Positions 1 to 11,533 are shown, numbered from the stretch's first letter. The stretch is DNA of 64,000 nucleotides from Schistocerca nitens (GCF_023898315.1 NC_064614.1:1052396432-1052460431); one strand, 5' to 3'. Program-made: numbers and translations. The notes: generated from the sequence alone by a model not told the origin.

Positions 1-909
1 CTGTGCAAGCTTCTTCATCTCCCAGTACTTGCTGCAACCTACATCCTTCTGAATCTGCTTAGTGTATTCGTCTCTTGGTCTCCCTCTACGATTTTTACCC
101 TCCACGCTGCCCTCCAATGCTAAATTTGTTATCCCCTGATGCCTCAGAACATGTCCTACCAACCGGTCCCTTCTTCACGTCACGTTGTGCCACAAACTCC
201 TCTCCTCCCCAATTCTATTCAGTACCTCCTCATTAGTTATGTGATCTACCCATGTAATCTTCAGCATTCTTCTGCAGCACCACATTTTTCAAGCTTCTAT
301 TCTCTTCTTGTCCAAACTATGTATTGTCTATGTTTCACTTCCATACATGGCTACACTCCATACAAACACTTTCAGAAACCACTTCCTGACACTGAAATCT
401 ATACTCGATGTTAACAAATTTCTCTTCTTCAGAAACGCTTTCCTTGCCATTGCCAGTCTACATTTTATACCCTCTCTACTTCGACCATCATCAGTTATTT
501 TGCTCCCCAAATAGCAAAACTCCTTTACCACTTTAAGTGTCTCATTTCCTAATCCAATTCCCTCAGCATCACCCGACATTATTCGACTACATTCCATTAT
601 CCTCGTTTTGCTTTTGTTGATGTACATCTTATATCCTCCTTTCAAGACACTGTCCATTCTGTTCAACTGCTCTTCCAAGTCCTTTGCTGTCTCTGAAAGA
701 ATTACAATGTCATCGGCGAACCTCAAAGTTTTAATTTCTTCTCCACGGATTTTAATACCTGTTCCGAATTTTTCTTTTGTTTCCTTTACTGCTTGCTCAA
801 TATACAGATTGAATAACATCGGGGAGAGGCTACAACCCTGTCTCACTCCCTTCCCAACCAATGCTTCCCTTTCGACTATTTGTGCTTCTTCATCAAATCG
901 ATACGCCAA
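1..909 (-). mobile_element. RTE-type non-LTR retrotransposon fragment (5' truncated, runs off window start)
   Basis: The minus strand carries the C-terminal half of a LINE reverse transcriptase. The open frame at 328-909 (193 residues) has the RT block GVRQGCSLSP near residues 21-30, the catalytic FADD box at residues 64-67 and a later FCYLGSKIT block, an arrangement typical of RTE/BovB-like elements. Degraded coding sequence and the 3' region continue to position 1, so the element extends beyond the window. Its upper end stops abruptly at about 900, where a mariner relic begins, so the 5' part is missing. The same 3' region recurs near 48.8 kb and 58.5 kb. The first residue of the frame is TTG, so no true start is present. 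Confidence 0.85.
328..909 (-). pseudogene. Reverse transcriptase fragment of RTE-type LINE
   Basis: This uninterrupted frame of 193 residues covers the RT palm from just before GVRQGC to the thumb (KVFVWSVAMYGSET at its end). The FADD aspartates are intact, so the palm is chemically plausible. The N-terminal RT blocks and the APE-type endonuclease are absent, so it cannot be a working LINE protein. The frame ends in a stop, and homologous 3' sequence continues downstream in other frames. Compared with the copy at 49.4 kb, which reads FADG, this copy is better preserved at the active site. Confidence 0.8.
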
Positions 910-1437
910 AGCCGCAGAAGCTGCTCAAGACGTTTGTGAAGAGTATAGAGAAGAAGCGATGCCTGTTCGAGCGACTCAGAATTTGTTTAAGCAATAGAAA
1001 GACGACAATTTCGATCTCAAAGACATTTGTGATAAACCAGGGGTCGCTTGGTCGGAACCAAACAGTGCATATGAAGCTATACGTGCAACAAATGAACGAT
1101 TCAATGATGCCATCCAGCAAAAACGACCTAATTGGAAGCATGGCATTTCTTCGGCAACACGACAACGCCCGCCAAGCAAGCAAATTAACAAGCTTAGCTG
1201 GGACATACTGCCACATCCTCTATTCTCGCGACAAACCTCATTCGGATTTCCATTGTTTCCGTCCTCCCAGGATTGCATTGCTTGTCGTTTCGCTCAGTAA
1301 TCATGTTGAATTGAAGGCTTGACTGGACGATTTCTTAGAATGTAAACTAAGTGATTTCTACCGTGTAGGTATTGACCAACTTGTTGAACGTCGGGAAGAT
1401 GTTGTAAACCATAAAGATAAATACATTATAGACTGAT
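899..1437 (+). pseudogene. Mariner transposase relic, internally deleted and frameshifted
   Basis: Three pieces in shifting frames match mariner transposase in order. First is the helix-turn-helix start (AAEAAQDVCEEYREEA, then NFDLKD after a stop). Next is the block around the second catalytic aspartate and after it (HDNARQASK, then SWDILPHPLFS). Last is the C terminus (LDDFLECKLSDFYRVGIDQL and a final DKYIID before the stop at about 1437). The region between helix-turn-helix and second aspartate, including the first catalytic aspartate, is missing. No terminal inverted repeats are visible. It abuts the RTE fragment at about 899. Confidence 0.75.
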
Positions 1438-1526
1438 TTGTTGTTTATTGTCTCATTTCTTTTTGTGGACACCTAAACATTATACTAAAAGTCAGTGCGC
1501 AAGGGCAACTCAATACAACACATATT

Positions 1527-1718
1527 GGCCGGCCGTTGTGGCCGAGCGGTTCTAGGCGCTTCAGTCCGGAACCGCGCGACCGCTACGGTCGCAGGTTTGA
1601 ATCTTGCCTCGGGCTTGGATGTGTGTGATGTCCTTAGGTTAGTTAGGTTTAAGTAGTTCTAAGTTCTAGGGGACTGATGACCTCAGATGTTAAGTCCCCT
1701 CGTGCTCAGAGCCATTTG
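1527..1718 (+). mobile_element. tRNA-headed SINE, head type A
   Basis: The head has pol III promoter boxes resembling tRNA: box A TGGCCGAGCGG and box B GGTTTGAATC. The core runs through GATGTCCTTAGGTTAGTTAG to TTAAGTCCC, and the end is CAGAGCCATTTG. The 12-bp target duplication AACACATATTGG lies at 1517-1528 and 1719-1730; two bases at the left junction are shared between duplication and element. The same core occurs in 12 other copies here. Confidence 0.93.
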
Positions 1719-1730
1719 AACACATATTGG

Positions 1731-4340
1731 AAAACATCTTAAATTATAATATTTTATGATGTATGACAGTCCTTGAAACAATGTACATCTGAAATAAGAC
1801 CCAGTAACACTTTACTTTAAGAACACTGTACATTTATCCCGGCGCGAACTCCTCGGGTTCCCAGCAGTCAAAGCGTCTACACATGTTTCGACCATTGTTG
1901 GTGGTCGATGATTTACTTTATTCTTTTTTTTTCCTCTTCTTCCCCTGCACAACATTATTTGTTTCCTTCGAAAGTTCTCCTAAAGTGCAACATCCTCAAA
2001 CGCAATGTATTTTTAAGTAATGTCGACAAAAATCATGTATAGCATAGAACCGACAATCTGGAAAACTTACATTTTAAATAATGGAAAGCCACTTACTTTA
2101 TTGCGAGCTTCTTTAACACCGTGCAGCAGCGCAGAGCTTAAGCCTCTTGCTGACTCGTAGACGATCATTCTAAAGCTATTCCATTTCTAGAAATCACTAC
2201 GTCTTTGTCGAAAAGAAAAGTGACACACGAGCTTTGACGCCTGTCGGCGTGGCAGTCTAGGTGGGGATTTGGTAATGCTGTTCTTCAAGGCTTACGGCGG
2301 CAGTCAAGGTGACATCGGAAATTACTGCTTTCACAACAACATCTCGCTGGTTTCAGGCTTTACGTATAATAGCCAACAGACGACAAAAACATATAAGGCA
2401 CAGTCTTAACTCTTGTTGAGACTGGATGGTATGAGGTTTGAAATTAATGTCCTAGTTGAATACTTAAGTATGTTACATCCCAATACTCCTAGCTGCTCTT
2501 TCTTTGTTTTTAGCATAAGCATTTCCATGTCAGAACGAATTTTTGGAACTCATATCATTTAGTTAATTGGTCACTTTCGGTGTCTCTCGGTGTGTTTCAC
2601 GGTATAAACCCGTTTTTTAATCTTGTAAGAAAACTCAGATATAGTTTTAAAATGAGTTCCGCGTTTGCAATATACAGTATACAAGTAATAGTGGTAACAA
2701 AATATTATTGAAACTAAAACTGCGCAGATAAAACCGTTTTGGCAGCCAGCTGCCAAGAGGTGTATGAAAGGTAGTCATGGAACCCAAAGTATTCAGTATG
2801 ACGCACCTACTAAAAGTAATATTTAGGATAGGTGCTCCAGAGAATTTAAAAAACGAAAGCGATAGGTTTAATTTAGATACTGTGGGAGTTAGCGACATGG
2901 AATAGCACGAAGAACATATAACGATATGTTTACGTAATGTGTATACATAGACATACAGTTATAAATGTCCCCGTTCGTAGTCTCTAATTATAACAATATG
3001 TTACTTTTGTGCTCTAACATATAGCTATAATCAGCGGTGGAAACATATTTGCGAACGCCGACCGTGTGCGGCTGTTTCTCGTTGGATCGTCTGATCAGTC
3101 GGAAGTTGCATTGCAGAGGAGAGTAAATGCCTATTCAAAATATAATTATTTTGGATAGCTCAACATGAATTTCCTAAGGGACCGTAGTTTATCATGCATT
3201 TACCAATAGAATATGGCGCGGAGAAAATATTTCGCCGCATGCAACTTCCGTCCGAACTCGACGAAAGAATTCGTGACTGTGAACTCTCTATTTGGCAGAA
3301 ACATAAAGAAAATTAAATAATTTGATGAAGAAGTGAGACATAGATTCTATAGTAAATGAATAGTCCATACACCAGTTCCATTTAACTCTGAATTTATGGC
3401 AAGTAATAGACAAACTTACACTGCAATGACGGATTTAACATGGATGCCGGTTTGACTGGCACTTCTCTTAATGAAAACAATTCCTTTGACGTTTTCACAT
3501 ACACGTCGCACAATAAATCTACTGCTAGGCACTTTTAGTATTACACATTTACTTTACACTAGAACAATATTAATTTTGACAATAATAATACGGCGGCAAG
3601 ACATGCGCGTCCGACACAAGTTACAGGAGACAAGAGAAGAATGAGTAACTGTTCATCGAGAATATCTCGTACATCTAAACAAAATGTGTAAAAATGTTCT
3701 TCTTCTGTCCGTTTTTCGCGCCGCGGTTTTCAAAGTCAATAACTCACAGCATCTCTGACGGCGCTTCGACAATAAACAAGTTACATCACAGGTCGTTCAC
3801 CTTTTACATTTTCGCAACATTATTTGCTAACTGTAGCTGTTGCCGAGCGACTGCTCGATTAATGAATGATTTAAAATGATAAGGCAATCACATAATGTTA
3901 CAAACAGAACCTCTCCACAGATGTGTTCAGTGTCATAAATACAAAATGAGATAAGAGTAGTAGAGAAATAGGTGCAATAAAGAAAAGGAAAATAGGAATG
4001 AGAATAAACTACTGCGAACAATAAAGTGAACGCATTGTCATAGGTAATAGCGACACAAGACCTACACCCAGAACAATAGGAAAAGTTTTCATGCCAACCA
4101 GTTCCACAGATATTGAAGAGATTGGAAGAGGTAATAGAAAACGGCAGTAGTTAAGGGAGGTGAAAATTTAACTTAGTGGGCTACTGAAATGCGATAGCTG
4201 GAAAAGGACGGGAAGGAAAACCGGTAGCGGAATATTAACGGGGGGAAAGGTATTCGAGTGGAAGCCACCTGACAGACTTTTGGACGAAGGATAATTTAAT
4301 CACTGTTAACACTTGATTTAAGAACCATTGGAGAAGACTG
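1731..4340. other. Unassigned non-coding stretch
   Basis: I recognise no gene, RNA or complete mobile element here. The longest open frames are under 90 residues, overlap on both strands and show no known motif. The sequence is AT-rich with stops in all frames. Degenerate repeats probably make up part of it, but nothing diagnostic is visible. Confidence 0.5.
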
Positions 4341-4719
4341 TACACATACAACAGTGAGCCGTGCTGGCCCCAGCTTATGCGTTGGTTTAAATCTTAACTG
4401 TTTCTCTGCATTTGGTTTCCCGCAGTTATTGTGGTTATGCCGTGGTTCTTCCTCTTTCTACGTGTGGTAGCAGCGGTGTGTATCGATATTCACACCTTGT
4501 ACTATCTTTGGTCTGGTGCTGATAGTTTCCAGCTAGCCAGTGTGCGGCAGTCAGTTGGTTGTTGTGTATCAGCCAGCAAATATCCGCGCGGCGCAGTGGG
4601 CCGGGCCCGTTGGCGGTCTCTACTCAGTGTAGAAGTGTGTGGGAGCTGTTCCGATTGCTACGAGGTTTGTGGCTCACCGACCCAAGACATTGTGCCACTG
4701 GTTTTCATGGTTGGCTGTT

Positions 4720-4739
4720 GGGGGGGGGGGGGGGGGGGG
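4720..4739 (+). repeat. G20 homopolymer
   Basis: Twenty consecutive G at 4720-4739 interrupt the GC-rich part of the 4.4-6.0 kb block. A run this long can form intramolecular G-quadruplexes and is prone to length change and to sequencing error, so the true length is uncertain. Confidence 0.9.
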
Positions 4740-5344
4740 TAATTCCCGTGAGCAACAGCGAGTGTTCGACTTGGCGAAAGTTTGACCACCATCCGGTAGA
4801 GTTTAACTGTATTTTGTTTATTTGAAGTCCAAGTGTACAGCGGAATTTTCTGCCTTGTGGCCGACAGCGTTACGGTTACCTGTCCCGGTCTCTGACGTAA
4901 AATTCAGGCAGTGTCCTTTCCCAACCGTTTGTCACTGTCCAACACGTGTGTGTATTTTTGACAGCTTATGTGCATAGTTGATTGTGGGCGGCTACGCCTT
5001 TTACGTTTTGGCTTTGGAGCTCCTTGTGCACTGGTCGGGTGGAAAGCAAGTCGTCTTGTCGGTGGGTCCGTTGAGTGTCTCTTGATTGGGTTGCCGGCGG
5101 ATCGGATGTAGTTGGGCCGAACATCCTGTCTTCCCTAAGTGAACGTTAATATTTCAAGTGCAGGCCGACCCCTCGAAACTTCTGAGCGCCACTGGCTGTA
5201 CTGCCTTTTCTTATTGGTGTTTGATTGTGTATTTTAATGGCTTAGCCGATGGTTTGAATTTGTATGCTTTTATTTGGGATTTAAATAATGGACCTTCAGG
5301 TGCTTTAGAACTGAAAGCTCCTTACTTGTCAATTGCATTGTGTG

Positions 5345-5917
5345 GGCCTTCAGCCTCCTTTGAAATATTTTTGCGATAACGCTTTGGGCCTTCTGCCTTT
5401 TGAAAATTTATTGTAGTTGTGTTTTTCTATAATGGGCCCTCAGCCACTTTAAAATTTAAATTCCTTACTGTTAGATCATAGACTGTTTGGGCCTTCAACC
5501 TGTGTAGAATATTGTTTAAAGGTAAAGCTTTGGGCTTGTGCCTACAAAAAATTATTTAGTTGTTTTAAGTAATCGGCCTTCAGCAATTCTTAAATTAAAA
5601 TTCTTGCCTTTCAAGTATCGGGCCGTGTGGGGCCTTCAGCCTAATTGAAGATAAGGCCTTCTGCCTTGTGTTTTTTCAAATTAATTTTACCTGCAGTCTT
5701 AAATCATGGCCCTTCAGCCGTCTTTAAATTAAGCTTGTTTGCTTTTCAAGTGTTGGATTTTTTGGGCCTTCAGCCAAGTTATAGAACTTACTGACGTGAA
5801 GCCTTCTGCCTTCTAAATAATCTGTTTTGAGTCTGAATTTTAAGTTAATGACTTTCAGCCATATTTAAATTTAAATGGTTGTTCCCTTAAGGCATAAGAT
5901 AGTGTGGCCTGTTCAGC
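5345..5917 (+). repeat. Irregular array of 13 GGCCTTCAGCC-type motifs
   Basis: Copies or close variants sit at 5345, 5387, 5435, 5490, 5533, 5575, 5631, 5655, 5708, 5765, 5800, 5850 and 5905. Spacing is about 25-60 bp, and the AT-rich spacers are not themselves conserved. The core keeps GGC at the left and GCC at the right around CTTCA or CTTCT, so each could form a very small hairpin. Variants (GGCCCTCAGCC, GGCCTTCTGCC, GGCCTTCAACC) show decay of a shared unit. Confidence 0.85.
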
Positions 5918-6285
5918 CAGTAGCTAAGTTCTAAAAATTTTGCTGTATTTTTTGGACAACTAAATAAAGTTAAATGTGTTTGACTGTAACTGACAGCCCC
6001 CTTTTGGCCCCTTTCCCCTTTTCCAACTACCTGTTCTGTCCTGCTGATTTAAGCAGAGCTTTTCAAACAGACCTGGAGAATCGGGAATGTTTCATATTGA
6101 CTACATTCTTGTAAAACAAAGATGTCGAAACCAGACTGTAAACTGTGAGACGGATGTGCGTGACTATAATTTATAGGTTAACAACTGTAGACAGGAACTG
6201 AAGATATTGCGAAAAGTTGTGAAATTGAGGAGATGTGACCTGGATAAATTATAGGAGCCAAGGGTAGCTGAGACTTACAGAGTGA

Positions 6286-6362
6286 AATGTGTGTGAACTC
6301 CTAAGGGACCAAACTGCTGAGATCATCGGTTCCCTAGACCAAGACACTACTTAAACTAACTT

Positions 6363-6413
<51 letters not shown>

Positions 6414-6450
6414 ACCGAGGGAGGACTGGAACATCCGGTCGGAGGAGGCG
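6286..6450 (-). mobile_element. tRNA-headed SINE, head type C, with CA expansion
   Basis: On the minus strand, a diverged core (CTAAGGGACCAAACTGCTGA in plus orientation) joins a head region with CCGAGGGAGG. It is bounded by the perfect 10-bp target duplication TACAGAGTGA at 6276-6285 and 6451-6460. A CA microsatellite fills 6366-6410, between core and head. The related copy at 7851-8258 keeps a fuller head. Confidence 0.8.
6366..6410 (+). repeat. (CA)n microsatellite
   Basis: About 22 CA units lie inside the type C SINE. In the related copy the same place reads AACACATACACCCATG, so the microsatellite grew from a CA-rich seed in the SINE. Confidence 0.95.
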
Positions 6451-6469
6451 TACAGAGTGAGTAAACTAC

Positions 6470-7175
6470 GAGATTCACTGAAACAGGTGAAAGAATACAA
6501 TAGAAGCCGTATTGATAGCTTTGAACGATGGAATAGTTAAAGATGCAGAATCCCAAGTAGATAGAAGAGCCAGGTCCAGTAGAAATCCTTACGGTTGGAT
6601 AACACATGAGGCACTGAATGCAACTGTAGAGAGAAGGAGTATAAAAATGTAGCAAAAGAAGCAAGAGAAAGATAATACAGACATCTAAGCCATGAGATTA
6701 ACAGAAAGCGTAATATGGCAAAGCAGGAATGGCTACAAGATAATAACAAGCCTGTACAAGCATCTATAAAACATGCTGTAAATAAAAAAATTAAAAGCTA
6801 CGTTTCGAGAAAAGAGAAACGCCTCTGCGAATATCGAGAACTCACAAGACAGGCCAGTTCTAATCAAAGAAGGGAAAGCTAAAATTTGGGAGAAATGTAT
6901 AGAAAGATTACATAAGGGAAACGCATTTGCAGCTGATGTTATGGACAGAGGAGGCAAATGAAGATGAAACGGGAAATATGATACTGAGGGAAGAATTTGA
7001 CAGAGCATTGAAGACCAGAGTCGAATAAAAGTCCCTGTGGTAGACAACATACCTTCAGAACTACTGAGGTCCGTGGAAGAGCTGGCCATCAAAAAGTATT
7101 CCGCTTCAGGAACAAGATACGTCTATGAGACAGCTGAAATATCTTCAGACTTTAAACCTTGCTTAATAGTTCAAA
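6470..7175 (+). pseudogene. RTE-like LINE relic (region upstream of and into RT)
   Basis: Frame-shifted plus-strand translation gives pieces typical of the linker and first RT blocks of RTE-type elements. They include a Lys/Arg-rich stretch with EKCIERLHKGN and a block resembling REEFDRALKTR, followed by VDNIPSELLRSVEE and YETAEISSDFK. VDNIPSELL corresponds to the usual G-(I/V)-D-N-I-P-A-E-L-L block. Many stops are present and no catalytic box is reached. The opposite-strand frames at 6356-7092 are shadows of this relic. Confidence 0.65.
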
Positions 7176-7837
7176 TGAGTCGATCGTTTCGAAAGTCCGT
7201 TATCTGCATGAAACAAAAATTTTCAGAAACCACAAAATACGTTCACCTATTTGTTATTTCTTTTTTATTGTCATTCTTGTTTATTACAATTTTCTGTTGT
7301 ATCCTGGGTTATATTTATACTACCCATAAATTATATTTATACTTCCAACATCACCTCATTTAAAATAAATATTTTATTTTCAACACAACTGACGTTTGGA
7401 ACTGTAATCAGGACATAACTGTATATGGAAATATTTTGGTTTTAAAATGATAGGTTCAAATTAAAATTAACACAAATATTTCATAATATTTAGTTTTGTT
7501 ACAAAGTTATTAGTGAGCAGTTGAAAGAATAACATAGTACATACCTGCTAATTAATTTTTTGAACAATTGCCATCAACTTTATATTGAAGTAGCACCTCA
7601 TTGTGAGCTAACTGCTTTTTACGTCAAACACTGATATGCTCTTCAGACTTATCAGACAGCTCACCGACATCAGATTCTTCATCTAGTTCAGCTCCAGACC
7701 GCTTGTTAAAGACATTCGTAAAATAAATGTTCATTAAAGTCCATTCTTTCTGGTACTCAGTGGTTCTGTAAAAGAACTGTTGCTTCTTTGATTTTATTTT
7801 CGTTTTACCATAACACCTTTACGCATCTCTAATGGTT
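7176..7837. other. AT-rich unassigned stretch
   Basis: This AT-rich sequence between the RTE relic and the type C SINE shows no recognisable coding, RNA or repeat signal. Confidence 0.5.
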
Positions 7838-7850
7838 TTAGTACCCTTCA

Positions 7851-8258
7851 AATGTTCAGATGTGTGTGAATTCAAATGGTTCAAATGGCTCTGAGCACTA
7901 TGGGACTTAACATCTGAGGTCATCAGTCCCCTAGAACTTACAACTACTTAAAACTAACTAACCTAAATACATCACACACATCCATGCCTGAGGCAGGATT
8001 CGAACCTGCGACCGTAGCGGTCGCGCGGCTCCAGACTGAAGCGCCTAGAACCGCTTGGCCACACCGGCCGGCTGTGTGAATTCCTAAGGGACCAAACTGC
8101 TGAGGTCATCGGTCCCTAGACTCACACACTACTTAAACTAACTTATGCTAAGAACAACACATACACCCATGCCCAAGGGAGGTCTCGAATCTCCGGCGGA
8201 AGGGGCCGCGCAGTCCGTGACAGGGCTCCTGAGACCGAGCGGCGACTCCGCGCGGCTG
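7851..8258 (-). mobile_element. tRNA-headed SINE, head type C, split by a nested SINE
   Basis: The outer element occupies 7851-7873 and 8084-8258 and is interrupted by a type A SINE. Its target duplication TTAGTACCCTTCA (13 bp, perfect) lies at 7838-7850 and 8259-8271. In plus orientation it reads core (CTAAGGGACCAAACTGCTGAG, a diverged relative of the type A core), then GGGAGGTCTCGAATCTCC (reverse of a box B-like motif), then a GC-rich head. The head sequence differs from types A and B. Confidence 0.88.
7874..8072 (-). mobile_element. tRNA-headed SINE, head type A, nested in a type C SINE
   Basis: A full-length type A copy on the minus strand runs from the TTCAAATGG tail to GGCCACACCGGCCGGC. 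It is bounded by the perfect 11-bp duplication TGTGTGAATTC at 7863-7873 and 8073-8083. The duplicated bases belong to the outer SINE, so this insertion is the younger of the two. Confidence 0.93.
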
Positions 8259-8271
8259 TTAGTACCCTTCA

Positions 8272-8686
8272 TGCAGATACTTGAACATAGTTCGATATCA
8301 GCGTTGTAGCATTGTTCCCCTTGAATATTAATAGGGCTCTGATCTTTATTTTAATTAATATCATTTTTGAAGGTTTGAACTGAAAGTGCCATGCAAAGGG
8401 AAGTTGCATGGCATATTTAAGACATGTCTTCGTGTCAGCAGCAGATCCAAGTTTGTAGATTGTCCCAGAGTTACCGATAATGTCATAATAATCACTCGAG
8501 TTCTAGGCAGTGCTATTTCATTGTACTTTCTTTTGAATCCGGCCAACCAGCTTTTCTAAGAAATGTGTACTAGCTCCAAAATCAAGGCTGACAGCTACAT
8601 CAATATGAAAAATATAAAATGCAAAAAGCTAAACGAAATATAGTCGCATACGCCTGTCAAGAGAAATTAATGTATGTTCAAAACGT
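8272..8686. other. Unassigned stretch between SINEs
   Basis: No gene or repeat that I can name. Short frames on both strands lack known motifs. Confidence 0.5.
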
Positions 8687-8698
8687 ATTCCAAATATG

Positions 8699-8905
8699 GT
8701 CCGCAGCTCGTGGTCGTGCGGTAGCGTTCACGCTTCCCGCGCCCGGGTTCCCGGGTTCGATTCCCGGCGGGGTCAGGGATTTTCTCTGCCTCGTGATGAC
8801 TGGGTGTTGTGTGATGTCCTTAGGTTAGTTACGTTTAAGTAGTTCTAAGTTCTAGGGGACTGATGACCACAGATGTTAAGTCCCATAGTGCTCAGAGCCA
8901 TTTTT
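8699..8905 (+). mobile_element. tRNA-headed SINE, head type B
   Basis: The head reads CCGCAGCTCGTGGTCGTGCG with box A TGGTCGTGCGG and box B GGGTTCGATTCCC, quite unlike type A. After a short linker (TCTGCCTCGTGATGACTGGG) it joins the same core and CAGAGCCATTT end as type A. The target duplication ATTCCAAATATG (8687-8698) / ATTCTAAATATG (8906-8917) has one mismatch. Box B is a near-perfect tRNA match, but no acceptor stem closes around it, so it is not a tRNA gene. Confidence 0.92.
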
Positions 8906-9041
8906 ATTCTAAATATGATTCGACAAGTGTACTGAAATAACCGGTTTTGGAAATGTATGTTTTTCAGAGCATTAAATAAGCACTGAATATAACAAACAGT
9001 TTTATGTCCTGGGTTGTTGTCGGGCATTAAGGTCTACTGGA

Positions 9042-9238
9042 CCGGCCGTATTAGCCGATCGGTTCTAGGCGCTGCAGTCTGGCACCGCGCGACCGCTACG
9101 GTCGTAGGTTTGAATCCTGCCTCGGAAATGGATGTGTGTGATGTCCTTAGGTTAGTTAGGTTTAACTAGTTCAAATTTCTAGGGGACTGATGACCTGAGA
9201 AGTTAAGTCCCATAGTGCTCAGAGCCATTTGAAACATT
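9042..9238 (+). mobile_element. tRNA-headed SINE, head type A
   Basis: Type A head with core and tail, bounded by the perfect 15-bp duplication TTAAGGTCTACTGGA at 9027-9041 and 9239-9253. Box A is slightly decayed (TAGCCGATCGG) and box B reads GGTTTGAATCC. Confidence 0.93.
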
Positions 9239-9253
9239 TTAAGGTCTACTGGA

Positions 9254-11324
9254 ACTGCAGCCATCATGGCTGGAACTTGTGTTATGTTATAAGCTGTGCA
9301 TCTCAAAGCGCGCTCTTTCAACACATAAAAAATTTAATACTGGAAAAAATGGAATTAGCAGGTTTTGGAAACGGGAGACTCATATGCCTATGCAGGCAGG
9401 TGCTGGCAGGTGTAATATACGACAAAAGTGACAGAGTCATAATAATTACAAAATACTGGTATCACTTATTTATACAAAAGTGGAAAAACAGGTAAAAGCG
9501 ATTTCAGAAAAGAGCAGTTTGTGTCCAAGAGCAACGTAGTGAGAAATGTAGGCTGATGCAAATCAGCACTCACACTACGACTTTCGCAAGAAGATAGATT
9601 AAGCCGCTCCTCCTTTTCAATGAAAGTATTGGCAAAAATTTGGCTGTCTGAAGTTCGTAGACAACGGACTTCTCGATTAAGGGGGCACAGGAGGGCGAAC
9701 GTAGACCCAACGGGCACATGTGTGACTGTGAAAGTTCCCGTCCTTGCACGTATAGGCAACCGCACATTCTACCTATATTCTAAATATGTTCATAGTCCTC
9801 GACAAAATATTATCGTTAAATTGATCAAGCTAAATGATTTTAACACTGATGTAATAAACACTCGAAGTATTAACATAAACCACAACTAATGTGTCTCTAC
9901 ATATCTATTCTTTCACGTTCTACAGCCACACTCGCTCACTAAACCCTTCTTGGTGGAAGTTTCCCACCCACCATTGTTTATTATTTTTACGGCCGTCACC
10001 GAATTATCATTTCCTAAGAAATGGGACAAATAATTTCTTCAAATTATGTACTAAATTTGTCCGACATATTGGAAACCCCTCGCGCACGCGATCCGTTGCG
10101 CGTAGGTATTGCACTCGGACTGACTCACACTCACTCCGCGTAGCTGTTGAACTTGGACTGAGTCATACTTACTCCTAAACTCGTGCAGGCACTGAAACCT
10201 CGCTCTGCTGCTATAATGAGGCTCCCACGTCATTGATGCTACCACAAGGGAGCGAACATGTGCTACGGTTGACTCGGTCAGTCAGGTACAGGATTAATAT
10301 CTGTATCCTTAAATCTACAATTTAATTTTTCAAAATCAGGGTTAAACAAGGATTTTTGGAAATAAAGAAAAATCCACCTCAAACACTGAAAAGAATTCCC
10401 ACAATTTTCTGAAAAGAGAATACATAGGGCCAATGTTTCCGCAGATTTAAAGACGAAATACCGTCAAAGCGAAAACAGTCATTGGTGTCCTTATAATTAA
10501 GAAGGTCATTCATCATCAACAACGTTTTCATTCCTACACGCCACATTCATCCAACCCTATTACCTAAAATCTTACAAATAAGGTATTTCATGAGAAGCTT
10601 TGTTCAGTATAATGACGAAATACTAGAAATACTACAGATAGTCTCTTGTTTTGCGTCGATTCAAATTATTTCAGAACCATAATAATTGGAGAAGAAACTC
10701 ATTTGCCAGGATTTTCAGTAAATATGTATTTATTAATTTAAACCAAAAAGTTTCTCTTAGATAACTACTTGACTGAAAAGAATGTTCTGAATGGAAGGAA
10801 ATGTATCTGTCTCTTTCCTTAGAGGCACCTTTACCTAATATTGTAATGTTGGGAATGCTTCATATTTCAAGGACAATGAGAAACATCTATTTTAAATAGT
10901 TGCATGCACTGAGAAAGGAAAGTTTATTGAACTCGTAATTAATTTAATATAAATGCGTGCACTTCTATGAACATGGAAAGATCCGGCCAGCGCAAACACT
11001 ATTACTTAATAAGGGAGCCGCACACTTGCATATATTTCACCACTCAGCGGCTGCCAATTTCCCTTCCTTGCATACTGCGTGGTAAATTGCTGTGCTCCGT
11101 AACTGCAGCCCACTACTGCCTGCGTTTGCTACTACCAGTAGATTGGGTTTGTTGACTTCAATCGCTGGAGAGACAACGTCGACTACTGAAATCTCCCCAC
11201 CCCATTGCGTGCTTCAGCCACTGCCTGAAGTCTAGTCCACCAGTCAATACGCGCTCTGCTGCACTGTTCTGCAGTCAAATGTAGTGCCACTTTCTTCAGT
11301 GACTCTCAACAGGCAATACGTCAA
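9254..11324. other. Unassigned stretch
   Basis: I see no recognisable gene. The open frames (60-99 residues, for example at 9620-9889 and 9891-10178) have no known motif and overlap frames on the other strand. Codon structure is not convincing, so I treat the stretch as intergenic or old repeat. Confidence 0.5.
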
Positions 11325-11334
11325 GCATGTCATC

Positions 11335-11533
11335 AAATCGTTCAAATGGCTCTGAGCACTATGGGACTTAACTTCTGAGGTCATCAGTCCCCTAGAACTT
11401 AGAATTACTTAAACCTAACTAACCTAAGGACATCACACACATCCATGCCCGAGGCAGGATTCGAACCTGCAACCGTAGCGGTCTCGCGGATCCAAACTGT
11501 AGCGCCTAGAACCGCTCGGCCACTCGGGCCGGC
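11335..11533 (-). mobile_element. tRNA-headed SINE, head type A
   Basis: Full-length minus-strand copy bounded by the perfect 10-bp duplication GCATGTCATC at 11325-11334 and 11534-11543. Confidence 0.92.

Larger units (their letters stand above)
4385..6010 (+). other. Retroelement-like non-coding block (possible LTR or LINE tail)
   Basis: A moderately GC-rich leader (4385-5150) is followed by an AT-rich tract carrying the GGCCTTCAGCC motif array, then a poly(A) signal AATAAA at 5963-5968 and a C/T-rich end. This layout resembles the U3-R-U5 of an LTR or the 3' end of a transcribed repeat. I found no flanking direct duplication, no primer-binding site and no protein, so the class is open. The frames here (for example 4431-4742) have no recognisable domain. 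Confidence 0.4.

Noticed and set aside
6356..7092. Minus-strand frames of 70-119 residues
   Set aside because: They are shadows of the plus-strand RTE-like relic and the CA microsatellite, with no motif.
8699..8775. A tRNA gene (good box A and box B)
   Set aside because: No acceptor stem or proper cloverleaf closes around the boxes, the same head recurs at 39.05 and 48.3 kb with a fixed non-tRNA body, and target duplications mark it as a SINE.
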